From Evansella sp. AB-P1 (GTDB lineage: Bacteria; Bacillota; Bacilli; Bacillales; Salisediminibacteriaceae): a stretch of 64,000 bases of DNA. The DNA is taken from NCBI RefSeq assembly GCF_029688925.1, contig NZ_JARUKY010000002.1, forward strand, positions 124,001 through 188,000, written 5' to 3'. The notes under the pieces are model-generated. The model worked only from the letters and a program-made list of their open reading frames with translations. It searched no databases and had not been told where the DNA came from. Of the stretch, positions 40,172-48,278 are shown piece after piece (within the stretch, counting starts at the first letter, position 1; every line of letters starts with the position of its first letter). The position numbers were made by a program, and so were the translations under genes.

Positions 40172-40504
40172 AAACCTGCAACCCGAAAAAGTCTACCCTG
40201 AAAATAGAACCGTTCAGGAGTGGATTTCGGCGACTCCAGTGGGAACAGCACGAGTCCGAAAATCCCCTGGCACTTACTGTGTAAGTGCTAGGTAGTTGAG
40301 GCCGTTCCCCACGGAAAGCGTCCAAGAAACGGATGAACCATCTTTATGTATAATTTTCATCCTCCATGGTGCAAGGCTTCACTTGCATCGGCGGTCTACC
40401 CTGAAAATACGCGGTATAAAAGCATAATGAAGTATCGACAAAAATGATTATTTTCATACCTTATGGTGCAAGTATTTCTTGCATGGGGGTCTACCCTGGA
40501 AATA
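40172..40504 (-). repeat. R56/module M cluster with three R56 copies
   Basis: A truncated R56 (40172-40206, ending TCTACCCTGAAAATA), module M (40207-40340, with GGCGACTCCAGTGGGAACA and CGTTCCCCACGGAAAGCGT), a full R56 (40352-40409), a 40-bp spacer and another full R56 (40450-40504). The R56 copies are in minus orientation. The R56-spacer-R56 part recurs inverted at 61366-61515. Confidence 0.8.
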
Positions 40505-40526
40505 CAAATGATTCTGGAGTGAGAGG

Positions 40527-40625
40527 AATCGATTCAATCGACGAAACTTCAAATCCACTACCCGTTGTCTCGACGGAGGAAGCTACAGAACAACACTATA
40601 CATAGGTAGATAATAAAGTGGCACT
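40527..40625. repeat. Diverged repeat module related to the 41.5- and 51.8-kb copies
   Basis: It contains GTTGTCTCGACGG and CTACAGAACAACAC, matching in order the GTTGTCTCGACGC and CTACAGAGCAACAC blocks of the copies at 41473 and 51797. No gene is seen. Confidence 0.55.
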
Positions 40626-40704
40626 ACAACTGGCAATTCTAAAAATTCATGATAGGTGATAGTGAAGAAGAAGGCTGAACCATCGAGATCCTGCGCATTG
40701 TTGA

Positions 40705-41140
40705 TTTGCAGGCACATTGGCTCGCTTCTATCGGCCTGCAAATCTCTTTTTCCCATTTGCAGGCTCATTGGCATCCCTCTATACGCCTGCAAACCTCTTT
40801 TTTCCATTTGCAGGCACATTGGCTCGCTTCTATCGGCCTGCAAACCTCTTTTTTCCATTTGCAGGCACATTGGCTCGCTTCTATCGGCCTGCAAATCTCT
40901 TTTTCCCATTTGCAGGCTCATTGGCATCCCTCTATACGCCTGCAAACCTCTTTTTTCCATTTGCAGGCGTATTGGCTCGCTTCTATCGGCCTGCAAATCT
41001 CTTTTTTCCATTTGCAGGCGTATTGGCTCGCTTCTATCGGTCTGCAAACCTCTTTTTCCCATTTGCAGGCTCATTGGCTACCTTCTATACGACTGCAAAC
41101 CTCTTTTTTCCATTTGCAGGCACATTGGCGACCGCAAAGT
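40705..41140. repeat. Tandem array of 51-bp hairpin units (8 full plus partial)
   Basis: TTTGCAGGC begins at 40705, 40756, 40807, 40858, 40909, 40960, 41011, 41062 and 41113, a strict 51-bp period. In six units TTTGCAGGC and GCCTGCAAA form a perfect 9-bp stem around a 20-bp loop, followed by a 13-bp pyrimidine linker (CCTCTTTTTTCCA type); in units 7 and 8 the right arm is mutated (GTCTGCAAA, GACTGCAAA). Loops fall into a few types (ACATTGGCTCGC, TCATTGGCATCC, GTATTGGCTCGC) in the order A,T,A,A,T,G,G,T', implying duplication of 3-unit blocks. Because 51 is a multiple of 3, long open frames arise on both strands; they are artefacts. Confidence 0.92.
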
Positions 41141-41174
41141 AGAGAAACCATAGAAGTGATTTTAGTGAAAGAAC

Positions 41175-41434
41175 ATTTTCATCCTGCATGGGTGTAATTT
41201 CCACTTGCATGAGAGGTCTACCCTGAAAATAAGAATGGTTCAGGAGTGAATGCGGTGACTCCAGCGGAAAAGCAATAGGTGAAGACCCGACAATTCGGCA
41301 CGTTAGTGCGAAGTGTGGAGGCTGAGGCATTGCCCGCGGAAAGCTTCCGCATAGAACGGATGAACTTCTAGATGAATATTTTCATCCCCCATGGTGCAAA
41401 TCTCCACTTGCATGGGCGGTCTACCCTGAAAATA
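41175..41434. repeat. R56 - module M - R56 composite
   Basis: R56 copies in minus orientation at 41175-41231 and 41378-41434 bracket a complete module M (41232-41366) with GACTCCAGCGGAAAAGCAA, GACCCGACAATTCGGCAC, GTGTGGAGGCTGAGGCATTG and CGGATGAAC. It is the best-preserved composite in the window. Confidence 0.85.
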
Positions 41435-41741
41435 GAAACGATTCAGCAGTGGAAGGTAGCGACTCCAGCGACGAGCATATGCTTCATGAATAAACTTCGA
41501 GTTGTCTCGACGCATATAACTACAGAGCAACACTTGTAGAGGCAGAGACAGGCCCATGTACTATAGCAGTATACAAAATGTATAGTGTGGAGTCTGGGGT
41601 GTTGCCCGTGCAGCTAGGATGACAGGATTACGCCGTTGCCCACAGGACGTGGGCTGCCCTTAGGTGTAATTGATTCACAAGTAACGGATGAACTTCCTGA
41701 TGAGTAATTTTCATCCCTCAAGGTGAAAGTTCCATTTGCAT
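41435..41741. repeat. Second module type (copy of 51.8 kb) with R56 remnant and the 7-kb repeat
   Basis: Positions 41473-41592 closely match 51797-51930 (GACGAGCATATGCTTCA, GTTGTCTCGACGCATATAAC, GCAGAGACAGGCCCAT, TAGCAGTATACAAA). The GTTGCCCACAGGACGTGGGC element shared with 7.05 kb is at 41635-41654, and an R56 remnant ends the cluster at 41707-41741. It is non-coding up to the end of spoVB. Confidence 0.8.
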
Positions 41742-41751
41742 GTTTTTACTT

Positions 41752-43302
41752 TTAAAGTAGCTTTCGTAAAAATGGTATGCGATTCACCTCATCCCTTTTA
41801 ATAAGGCCTAGAATAAGAATAAGAAACATGTAAATGAAACCAGTTGTTAATACGGACAAACTAGTTTTTACTACTAAACTTTGCTGTAAAAATGAATGAT
41901 TTAATAACCAAGTTGAAAAGTACCCAGTGATGAAAATAGCGAATATAACTTTTAACACATCTCTAAGGTGTAATGTGAAGCTTATGGTTTTTACTAACGT
42001 TGCAAAGTGTAGCAATGTGACTAAAAGGAATCCTACTACAATTGCTAATGCTGCCCCCATTATACCCAGTTCTGGTCGCGAGGCTAGTACAAAAATAGCT
42101 CCTATTTTAACAAAAGCCCCAATAAAACTATTAATCATTGCAGCTTTTGCTAATCCTAGTGCTTGTAATGCCGCTTGAAGAGGTGATTGGAAATATAAAA
42201 AAATGCTAAAAGGTGCCATCACTTTTAAATATGTTGCTACTGTTGGTGCATTGTAAACAAGCTCCATTACAGGCTCTGCATAGACATATAAGACAACAAC
42301 AGCACCTCCACCTGACACTAAGGCTAGTCGAAGGGCCTGTGCAAGACGATGATGGATGAGACTGTAATTATTTTGATAAGCTGCTTCGCTAATAGCTGGA
42401 ACTAACGATACGGATAAGGAATACGTTATAAAAGTTGGTAATAATAACATAGGAATCACGTATCCTGAAAGTTCTCCGTATTGAGCTGTAGCAATGGTAG
42501 TAGCTACACCAGCGATAGCTAAGCTTTGAGCTACAACAATAGGTTCAAAAAAGAAAGAGACTGATCCAATTAAGCGACTACCGGTAGTAGGCAAAGCGAT
42601 AGACATTAAATCCTCGAACGTTCTCTTTCCTTCCTTTGCATAGCTAAAGAATTGCTTTCTTACACGAAATCTCTTCTTTTGTTTAAACATCGCAATCATA
42701 AAAATTAGAGAGGCTAATTCCCCAATTACGACAGATACCATTGCACCGGCTGCTGCATATTCAAGTCCAAGCGGTAAAAAAGCAGTGGTTAATGCTGCAA
42801 CGAGTAAGATCCTTACGATTTGTTCAATAACCTGTGAGTAAGCGGTCGGCTTCATGTTCTGTAAGCCTTGAAAATAACCTCTTAATACAGACGATAATGC
42901 AACAATGGGCACAATTGGAGAAATTGCAATGAGAGGATAAAAAGCACGAGAATCTGTTAAGAGAGTTTTAGAAATGATTGGTGCAGCTAAGATCATAACA
43001 ACTGTAAAAAGAATACTTAAAACTCCTGTGACAGATAAAGATACTACTAGGATACGCTTTATTCTTGCACGATCTTGGTCTGCATCCGCTTCTGCAACAA
43101 GCTTTGATATAGCTACTGGGAGTCCCATCTGGGTTAATGTAATAACTAGAAGGAGAGTAGGAACAGCCATCATGTATAAACCGACACCTTCAGCGCCCAT
43201 AATTCTTGCAACCACTATTTTATTTATGAATCCTAATAATCGTGTTATAAGTCCTGCAGCTATTAAGATGAAGGCTCCTTTTAAAAAGGATTGCTTTGTC
43301 AT
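41752..43302 (-). CDS. spoVB: SpoVB-like polysaccharide/lipid flippase (MOP superfamily)
   Basis: The 516-residue protein with about 14 TM helices belongs to the MurJ/SpoVB/Wzx branch of the MOP exporter superfamily. The N-terminal FLKGAFILIAAGLITRLLGFINKIVVARIMG region (quoted here only as GLITRLLGFINKI) and EGVGLYMMAVPTLLL are typical. SpoVB is needed for spore cortex synthesis and probably flips lipid-linked precursors. The position beside yrbG and comN matches B. subtilis spoVB. The ribosome site is weak (AGGGTT). It is divergent from the DUF368 gene. Confidence 0.9.
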   Translation of the reverse strand: MTKQSFLKGAFILIAAGLITRLLGFINKIVVARIMGAEGVGLYMMAVPTLLLVITLTQMGLPVAISKLVAEADADQDRARIKRILVVSLSVTGVLSILFTVVMILAAPIISKTLLTDSRAFYPLIAISPIVPIVALSSVLRGYFQGLQNMKPTAYSQVIEQIVRILLVAALTTAFLPLGLEYAAAGAMVSVVIGELASLIFMIAMFKQKKRFRVRKQFFSYAKEGKRTFEDLMSIALPTTGSRLIGSVSFFFEPIVVAQSLAIAGVATTIATAQYGELSGYVIPMLLLPTFITYSLSVSLVPAISEAAYQNNYSLIHHRLAQALRLALVSGGGAVVVLYVYAEPVMELVYNAPTVATYLKVMAPFSIFLYFQSPLQAALQALGLAKAAMINSFIGAFVKIGAIFVLASRPELGIMGAALAIVVGFLLVTLLHFATLVKTISFTLHLRDVLKVIFAIFITGYFSTWLLNHSFLQQSLVVKTSLSVLTTGFIYMFLILILGLIKRDEVNRIPFLRKLL

Positions 43303-43567
43303 GAATAACCCTACTTTCTATGTGAAAAAGTTATTTTCTGTTTAAGGTGTAGATGGTAGTATGAAAACTAAAATCACTACATAGAACATAAAAAATACAC
43401 TTTTTAAAATTCAAAAAGTAATAGATTTTTTCATTAAAGATGTATATGCTGAAAAGGGGGCCAAGCATGACAAGTTTTAGAAATTGTTAAACTTTAATTT
43501 ATAACAAGGAAGTTGTTAAAGAATACAGATAATAATTTAAATACATAATCTTTGAGGTGAATAGAAA

Positions 43568-44377
43568 TTGTTCGTAGAATGGAGAAATCTTTATCGCGGT
43601 GCCATGATGGGAATTACGGAGCTGGTTCCCGGTGTCAGTAGTGGGACAATAGCTGTAGTATTAGGGATATATGATCAATTAATCGTTGCTATTAATGGTT
43701 TATTTAGTAAGGAGTGGAAGAAGCATTTAGCTTTTCTTATACCACTTGGTGTAGGAATGGTCATTGCTATTTTGTCATTTGTTAAACTAATTCGATATTT
43801 ATTAGATCATCATCAAGAACCTACTCATTTTTTTTTCTTAGGCTTAATTATAGGTGTTCTACCTCTTCTTATTAGGAAAGCTAATGTAAAAGCTACATTT
43901 GGTAAGGGGCATTATATAGCTCTATCTGTAGCCGCTATATTAGTAGGTATGTTAGAATTTGTTCCAAAAGGTGATGCAGAAGCAATAGTTTCGTTAACAG
44001 TACAAAATACTTTTGGTTTATTTTTCTCTGGGTGGTTAGCTAGTGTATCTATGCTTTTGCCTGGAATAAGTGGATCTCTTGTTTTTCTTATCCTTGGTGT
44101 ATATGACACAGCAACTTTAGCATTAGATACCTTTAATTTTCCTATTATTATCGTAATTGGTAGCGGTGTTGTTTTTGGATTCTTTGTAAGTAGTAAAGTC
44201 ATTAAGTATTTATTAAAAAACTTTCATTATATGACGTATGCAGTTATTATTGGTCTCGTTTTAGGATCAACCATTATTATTTATCCAGGTATTAGTTCCG
44301 TTTATGTCATTTTTCCAAGTGTTATTACGTTTATTGGAGGAGCTGTTACGGCATTTTTATTAGGTTCAAAGGGATAG
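43568..44377 (+). CDS. popT: DUF368 membrane protein, polyprenyl-phosphate transporter family (PopT)
   Basis: The 269-residue polytopic protein has an internal repeat: VPGVSSGTIAVVLGIYDQL (about 20-38) and LPGISGSLVFLILGVYDT (about 162-179) are the two re-entrant motifs of DUF368. Recent work assigns DUF368 proteins to recycling undecaprenyl phosphate across the membrane (PopT), important at alkaline pH in some bacteria. The start is TTG with TGAGGTGA upstream. It is divergent from spoVB and followed by comN. It is extra relative to B. subtilis at this locus (recalled). Confidence 0.88.
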   Translation: MFVEWRNLYRGAMMGITELVPGVSSGTIAVVLGIYDQLIVAINGLFSKEWKKHLAFLIPLGVGMVIAILSFVKLIRYLLDHHQEPTHFFFLGLIIGVLPLLIRKANVKATFGKGHYIALSVAAILVGMLEFVPKGDAEAIVSLTVQNTFGLFFSGWLASVSMLLPGISGSLVFLILGVYDTATLALDTFNFPIIIVIGSGVVFGFFVSSKVIKYLLKNFHYMTYAVIIGLVLGSTIIIYPGISSVYVIFPSVITFIGGAVTAFLLGSKG

Positions 44378-44434
44378 ATAATTGGTTATAATGATAAGAA
44401 GGTGTATTTTACTAATACATGTTAGGAGGTATGC

Positions 44435-44758
44435 ATGATGACTGAAGAGCAATGGGAAGAATGGAAAAAAGAAGTTGATACAATTTTAGATAGTAAGGTA
44501 GAGGAATGGAAGCTACTAGGTTATGAAAAAGTGAAGAAAGAGGAAATCTGGGATTGCTTTATGAAAAAGCTACCTAGATTAGATGCGCCAGAGCCTATGC
44601 GATTATATTGGGTAGTTTCTGAACTGTTTCACCTAAAAGTAAATGATTATATGAATTGGCTGACTTTAGAAGCGTACCAAGGTCCTAGCTGGTTTGATAA
44701 TGAAGATGCAGTATCCTTTCGATTAGATAGTTTTAAAAAGGAACAATCACATAGATAA
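44435..44758 (+). CDS. comN: Post-transcriptional regulator ComN
   Basis: The 107-residue protein has the ComN pattern: SKVEEWKLLGYEKVKKEEIW (about 19-38), VVSELFHLKVNDYMNWL (about 64-80) and TLEAYQGPSWFD near the C-terminus. In B. subtilis ComN (YrzD) affects comE mRNA post-transcriptionally and localises with DivIVA. The ATG at 44435 (or the adjacent one at 44438) follows AGGAGGT. The position between spoVB and secDF matches B. subtilis. Confidence 0.9.
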   Translation: MMTEEQWEEWKKEVDTILDSKVEEWKLLGYEKVKKEEIWDCFMKKLPRLDAPEPMRLYWVVSELFHLKVNDYMNWLTLEAYQGPSWFDNEDAVSFRLDSFKKEQSHR

Positions 44759-44766
44759 GGATATTA

Positions 44767-44796
44767 TTGACATCGTTTTTTTATCATCGCTATAAT
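44767..44796 (+). promoter_or_regulatory. Consensus sigma-A promoter for secD/secF
   Basis: TTGACA (44767-44772), 18-bp spacer, TATAAT (44791-44796); both boxes match consensus fully. Transcription should start near 44803, leaving a ~145-nt leader before secD. Confidence 0.85.
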
Positions 44797-44844
44797 AATA
44801 CATGTTAACTCATTTTTGATACGCTTACATAAAGAAATTAAATG

Positions 44845-44917
44845 GTGCCTCCAATAGATTTTAACTATTGGACACTGTACGCTTTATAAAGGCTTGGGTT
44901 ACCAAGTTTTCTTTTTA
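44845..44917 (+). promoter_or_regulatory. Possible regulatory leader (hairpin plus terminator-like element) of secD
   Basis: Within the secD leader, CCAATAG and CTATTGG (44851-44857, 44865-44871) form a perfect hairpin extended by GTG/CAC. Downstream, CTTGG GTTA CCAAG (44893-44906) is followed by TTTTCTTTTT, an intrinsic-terminator form placed 13 nt before the AAGGAGG ribosome site. CCTCC at 44848-44852 is complementary to that GGAGG. It may simply be the comN terminator, but it lies downstream of the consensus promoter. No known riboswitch class is recognised. Confidence 0.5.
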
Positions 44918-44947
44918 TGCGTGATTATGAAGGAGGACAATTTGTTC

Positions 44948-46264
44948 ATGAAAAAGAAGAGAGGGGTCAAAAAAGGGAGGATTGTTACATTTTTTATTAT
45001 CGTTGCAGCTTTAGCAGCGTTAATTGCAACAAACGTCCTTGACCATGCAGAGGAAATTAGTTTAGGTCTTGATCTTCAAGGTGGTTTTGAAGTCCTTTAT
45101 GAAGTTCACCCAATAGAGGAAGGACAAGAAATAAATCGAAGCCTATTAAGTGATACAGTTGCTTCGATTAACGCAAGAATTAATGTTCTTGGTGTATCGG
45201 AACCGAATGTAAGAATTGAAGGGGACGATAGGATTCGCGTACAGCTTGCGGGTGTATCAGATCAGCAAACGGCTCGAGAGGTCTTATCAACGCAAGCGAG
45301 GTTAACATTCCGTGACATCGACGATAATATGATGTTAGATGGATCAGATCTTGTTGAAGGCGGGGCTAGACAAAGTTTTGATCAATATAATCAGCCAAAT
45401 GTAACAGTTACATTAAGAGATGCGAATTTATTTGGGGATGTAACTCAAGAGATCTTATCTAGAGATATTTTAGAAGAAAGAAGACTTGTCATTTGGTTAG
45501 ATTGGGAGGAAGGGGATACCTTCATTGAGGAATATGGTAAGGAAGACTCCAAAATTGTTTCAGCACCTGCTGTAAGTCAAGTGCTACGAACAACCAATAT
45601 TGAAATAAACGGTAATTTTACAATAGAAGAAGCACAACAGCTTGCTGGTATTTTAAACGCAGGGGCTCTTCCAGTTGAATTGGAAGAGATTTATTCCAAT
45701 GCAGTTGGGGCATCTCTAGGTGAGCAGGCGATGGATGCAGCAATATTTGCTGGATTTATAGGGATTGCTTTAATTTTTGCCTATATGATCTTTTATTATC
45801 GATTTATGGGCGCTATCGCAATCGTTACATTAAGTGTTTACATTTATATTGTGTTAGTCGTATTTAATTGGATGAATGCAGTACTAACGTTGCCAGGTAT
45901 TGCAGCCCTTATTCTTGGAGTAGGTATGGCGGTAGATGCAAACATTATTACGTACGAACGAATAAAGGACGAATTACGTTCCGGAAAATCGACTATGAGT
46001 GCTTTTAAAGCAGGTGGTCGTAGATCTTTGTCAACGATACTTGATGCAAATATTACAACAATATTAGCAGCAGCCGTTTTATTTTATTTTGGAACGAGTG
46101 CTGTACAAGGGTTTGCAGTAATGCTTATCGTTAGTATTTTAACAAGTTTCCTAACGGCTGTATTTGGTACAAGACTATTATTAAGTTTATGGATAAACAG
46201 TCGTATTTTGAATGGGAAGCCCCGCTTATTCGGTGTGAAGGAGAGTGAAATTAGTGAACTTTGA
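44948..46264 (+). CDS. secD: Protein translocase subunit SecD
   Basis: The 438-residue SecD half has an N-terminal TM helix, the D1 motif SLGLDLQGGFEV (about 36-47), a large extracytoplasmic P1 domain, and five C-terminal TM helices including AALILGVGMAVDANIITYERI. It uses the proton/sodium gradient to help export. In-frame alternatives upstream include a TTG at 44942, spaced 5 nt from AAGGAGG; the ATG at 44948 is spaced 11 nt, so the true start is uncertain by two codons. Unlike the fused SecDF of B. subtilis, SecD here ends in a stop that overlaps secF. Confidence 0.95.
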   Translation: MKKKRGVKKGRIVTFFIIVAALAALIATNVLDHAEEISLGLDLQGGFEVLYEVHPIEEGQEINRSLLSDTVASINARINVLGVSEPNVRIEGDDRIRVQLAGVSDQQTAREVLSTQARLTFRDIDDNMMLDGSDLVEGGARQSFDQYNQPNVTVTLRDANLFGDVTQEILSRDILEERRLVIWLDWEEGDTFIEEYGKEDSKIVSAPAVSQVLRTTNIEINGNFTIEEAQQLAGILNAGALPVELEEIYSNAVGASLGEQAMDAAIFAGFIGIALIFAYMIFYYRFMGAIAIVTLSVYIYIVLVVFNWMNAVLTLPGIAALILGVGMAVDANIITYERIKDELRSGKSTMSAFKAGGRRSLSTILDANITTILAAAVLFYFGTSAVQGFAVMLIVSILTSFLTAVFGTRLLLSLWINSRILNGKPRLFGVKESEISEL

Positions 46265-47180
46265 TCACGCAGCGACGAAACTTGATTTTGTAAAACATCG
46301 AAAAAAATTCTTCCTCTTTTCTGGGGTACTTCTCTTTGTTGGGATCATATTACTTTCGACGGTTGGACTTAACTTAGGTATTGATTTCCGAAGTGGAACA
46401 ACGGTTGAGGTTTTATCTAACGATCCTGTTACCTCAGAAGAAGTTTCTGCGGAATTTGAAGCGATTGGTTTCACTCCAGATGATATTACGATTGCAGGAG
46501 ATAATAACGAAATTGGACGAGCTGGCTTTATTGGCCCATTGAACCAAGAAGAGACGTTACTCATTCAAAGACACTTTGAGGAGATATATGGACACACACC
46601 GACAGCAAACACAGTTACACCGATGGTTGGGGAAGAGTTAGCAAGAAATGCTATCATTTCAGTACTAATCGCTGCTGTTGGAATCATCATTTATGTTACG
46701 ATTCGATTTGAATTTCTTTATGGAATTTCTGCCATTGTAGCCTTATTCCATGATGCTTTGTTTATTCTTGTGGTGTTCAGTATTTTGCAATTGGAAGTGA
46801 CCATTCCATTTATTGCTGCAGTATTAACCATTGTTGGTTATTCGATAAATGATACAATTGTTACCTTTGACCGCATTCGTGAGAATATGAAATATGAAAA
46901 GAAAGTAAAGTCATTTAATGATGTAGCGAGAGTTGTAAACAAAAGTCTCGTACAAACATTGGCACGTTCTATTAATACAGTATTAACGGTAGTATTCGCT
47001 GCAGGAGCACTATTTATATTTGGTGGAGAAGCACTTCGTACCTTCTCGTTTGCCCTCGTTGTCGGGCTAGTGGCAGGAACGTATTCTTCATTATTTATCG
47101 CGGCACAGCTTTGGTTAGTATTAAAGTCGAAGCAACTTGAAAGAATGAGAAAACGACCTATAGAACAGACTGAAGCATAA
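46254..47180 (+). CDS. secF: Protein translocase subunit SecF
   Basis: The 308-residue SecF half has an N-terminal TM helix, the LGIDFRSGTTVEV motif (about 41-53), an extracytoplasmic domain and five TM helices including IVGYSINDTIVTFDRIRENMK. The GTG at 46254 is 10 nt from AAGGAG (46238-46243); a GTG at 46245 is too close. It overlaps the secD end by 11 bp in another frame, so the split has its own initiation signals and is probably genuine. A strong terminator follows. Confidence 0.95.
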   Translation: MNFDHAATKLDFVKHRKKFFLFSGVLLFVGIILLSTVGLNLGIDFRSGTTVEVLSNDPVTSEEVSAEFEAIGFTPDDITIAGDNNEIGRAGFIGPLNQEETLLIQRHFEEIYGHTPTANTVTPMVGEELARNAIISVLIAAVGIIIYVTIRFEFLYGISAIVALFHDALFILVVFSILQLEVTIPFIAAVLTIVGYSINDTIVTFDRIRENMKYEKKVKSFNDVARVVNKSLVQTLARSINTVLTVVFAAGALFIFGGEALRTFSFALVVGLVAGTYSSLFIAAQLWLVLKSKQLERMRKRPIEQTEA

Positions 47181-47193
47181 TATTTTAAATAGT

Positions 47194-47240
47194 AAGGGAT
47201 GTCAAAGGGGATCGAAGCCTTTTATGACATCCCTTTTCCC
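47194..47240 (+). terminator. Rho-independent terminator after secF
   Basis: AAGGGATGTCA pairs with TGACATCCCTT around a 20-nt loop, followed by TTCCCCTCTTTT. Confidence 0.85.
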
Positions 47241-47354
47241 CTCTTTTGAAAAGGAATAAGAAATTCGTTCTTTTACTAATAAAATTAGGTGTAAAAAACA
47301 ATAATGTTACAGTAGGAAAAAAATGTGTAGAACATGGTGGAAGGTGTAATAGAA

Positions 47355-48278
47355 ATGGAAAACATTAATCACGATGAACGGTATAAAAAAGTAAAATTTG
47401 GAGCTTGGGTAGGAATTATTGGTAACATTGCTCTTGCTATATTAAAAGCCATTGTAGGAGTGATCTCTAATAGTCGCGCTTTAGTGGCAGATGCCGTTCA
47501 CTCTGCATCTGATGTTGTAGGTTCTGTAGCAGTTTTAATTGGAATTCGTGCTGCACAGCTTCCTCCAGATCGTGATCACCCTTATGGTCATGGAAAAGCA
47601 GAAACAGTCACAGCGATTATTGTTGCTGTCTTACTTTTTTTTGTTGGTCTAGAAATCGCAATTGGGGCTGTAAAAGCTTTTTTTGAACCAATAGCTGTAC
47701 CAAAAACTGTAGCTATTTATGCTGTTATTTTATCTATTATTGTAAAAGAATGTATGTTTCGTTATAAAATATATTTGGGTAAAAAATATAAGAGTGATGC
47801 TTTAATTACAGATGCTTGGCATCATCGTTCAGATGTTTTTTCATCAGTAGCAGCTTTGTTAGGTATTGGGGCATCCATTCTAGGTGGGGCAATTGGTATT
47901 TCTTTTCTTGTTTACGCTGATCCGTTAGCTGGTCTATTTGTTGCATTGTTAATTTGTAAAATGGCATGGAAGCTAGGGAGTGAAGCGATTCATAATACTC
48001 TTGATCATGTTTTGCATGATGAGGATACAAAAGAGATGCTTCAAACAGTAGAGAAAGTACCAGGTGTTTTGGAAGTTAATGAACTATTAGCAAGAGAGCA
48101 CGGTCATTATGTTATTGTTGATTTGAAAATTGCTGTTGATCCAACAATAACTGTGGAGGACGGGCATAAAATCGGGAAGAGGGTGAAAGAAAAGCTGATG
48201 GAGGATAACTACGTTCAAGATGTTCGCGTTCATATTAATCCATACGGTAGTAATGGGCAGGAGGTAGAGTTAGAATGA
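47355..48278 (+). CDS. Cation diffusion facilitator family transporter
   Basis: The 307-residue protein has six TM helices and a cytoplasmic C-terminal domain (about 205-300). Metal-site motifs DAVHSASDV in TM2 (about 44-52) and DAWHHRSDVFSS in TM5 (about 153-164), plus the loop DHPYGHGKAE (about 73-82), are typical of CDF exporters of Zn2+, Mn2+, Fe2+ or Co2+. The metal is not assigned. The frame begins at 47334, but the ATG at 47355 with GGAAGGTG upstream is likelier. It overlaps the LapA gene by 4 bp. Confidence 0.93.
   Translation: MENINHDERYKKVKFGAWVGIIGNIALAILKAIVGVISNSRALVADAVHSASDVVGSVAVLIGIRAAQLPPDRDHPYGHGKAETVTAIIVAVLLFFVGLEIAIGAVKAFFEPIAVPKTVAIYAVILSIIVKECMFRYKIYLGKKYKSDALITDAWHHRSDVFSSVAALLGIGASILGGAIGISFLVYADPLAGLFVALLICKMAWKLGSEAIHNTLDHVLHDEDTKEMLQTVEKVPGVLEVNELLAREHGHYVIVDLKIAVDPTITVEDGHKIGKRVKEKLMEDNYVQDVRVHINPYGSNGQEVELE

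Noticed and set aside
40705-41140. Possible CRISPR array
   Set aside because: The would-be spacers are copies of a few types rather than unique, the stems run through the repeat-spacer boundary, and no cas genes are nearby.
40583-41197. Four long open frames (141-165 codons) over the 40.7-kb array on both strands, translating to 17-residue repeats
   Set aside because: The 51-bp period is divisible by three, so frames stay open on both strands. No ribosome site, no protein family, and the DNA features (hairpins) explain the conservation better.
41752-43302. Open frames on the plus strand across spoVB
   Set aside because: They are shadows of a well-matched MOP-family protein on the minus strand.
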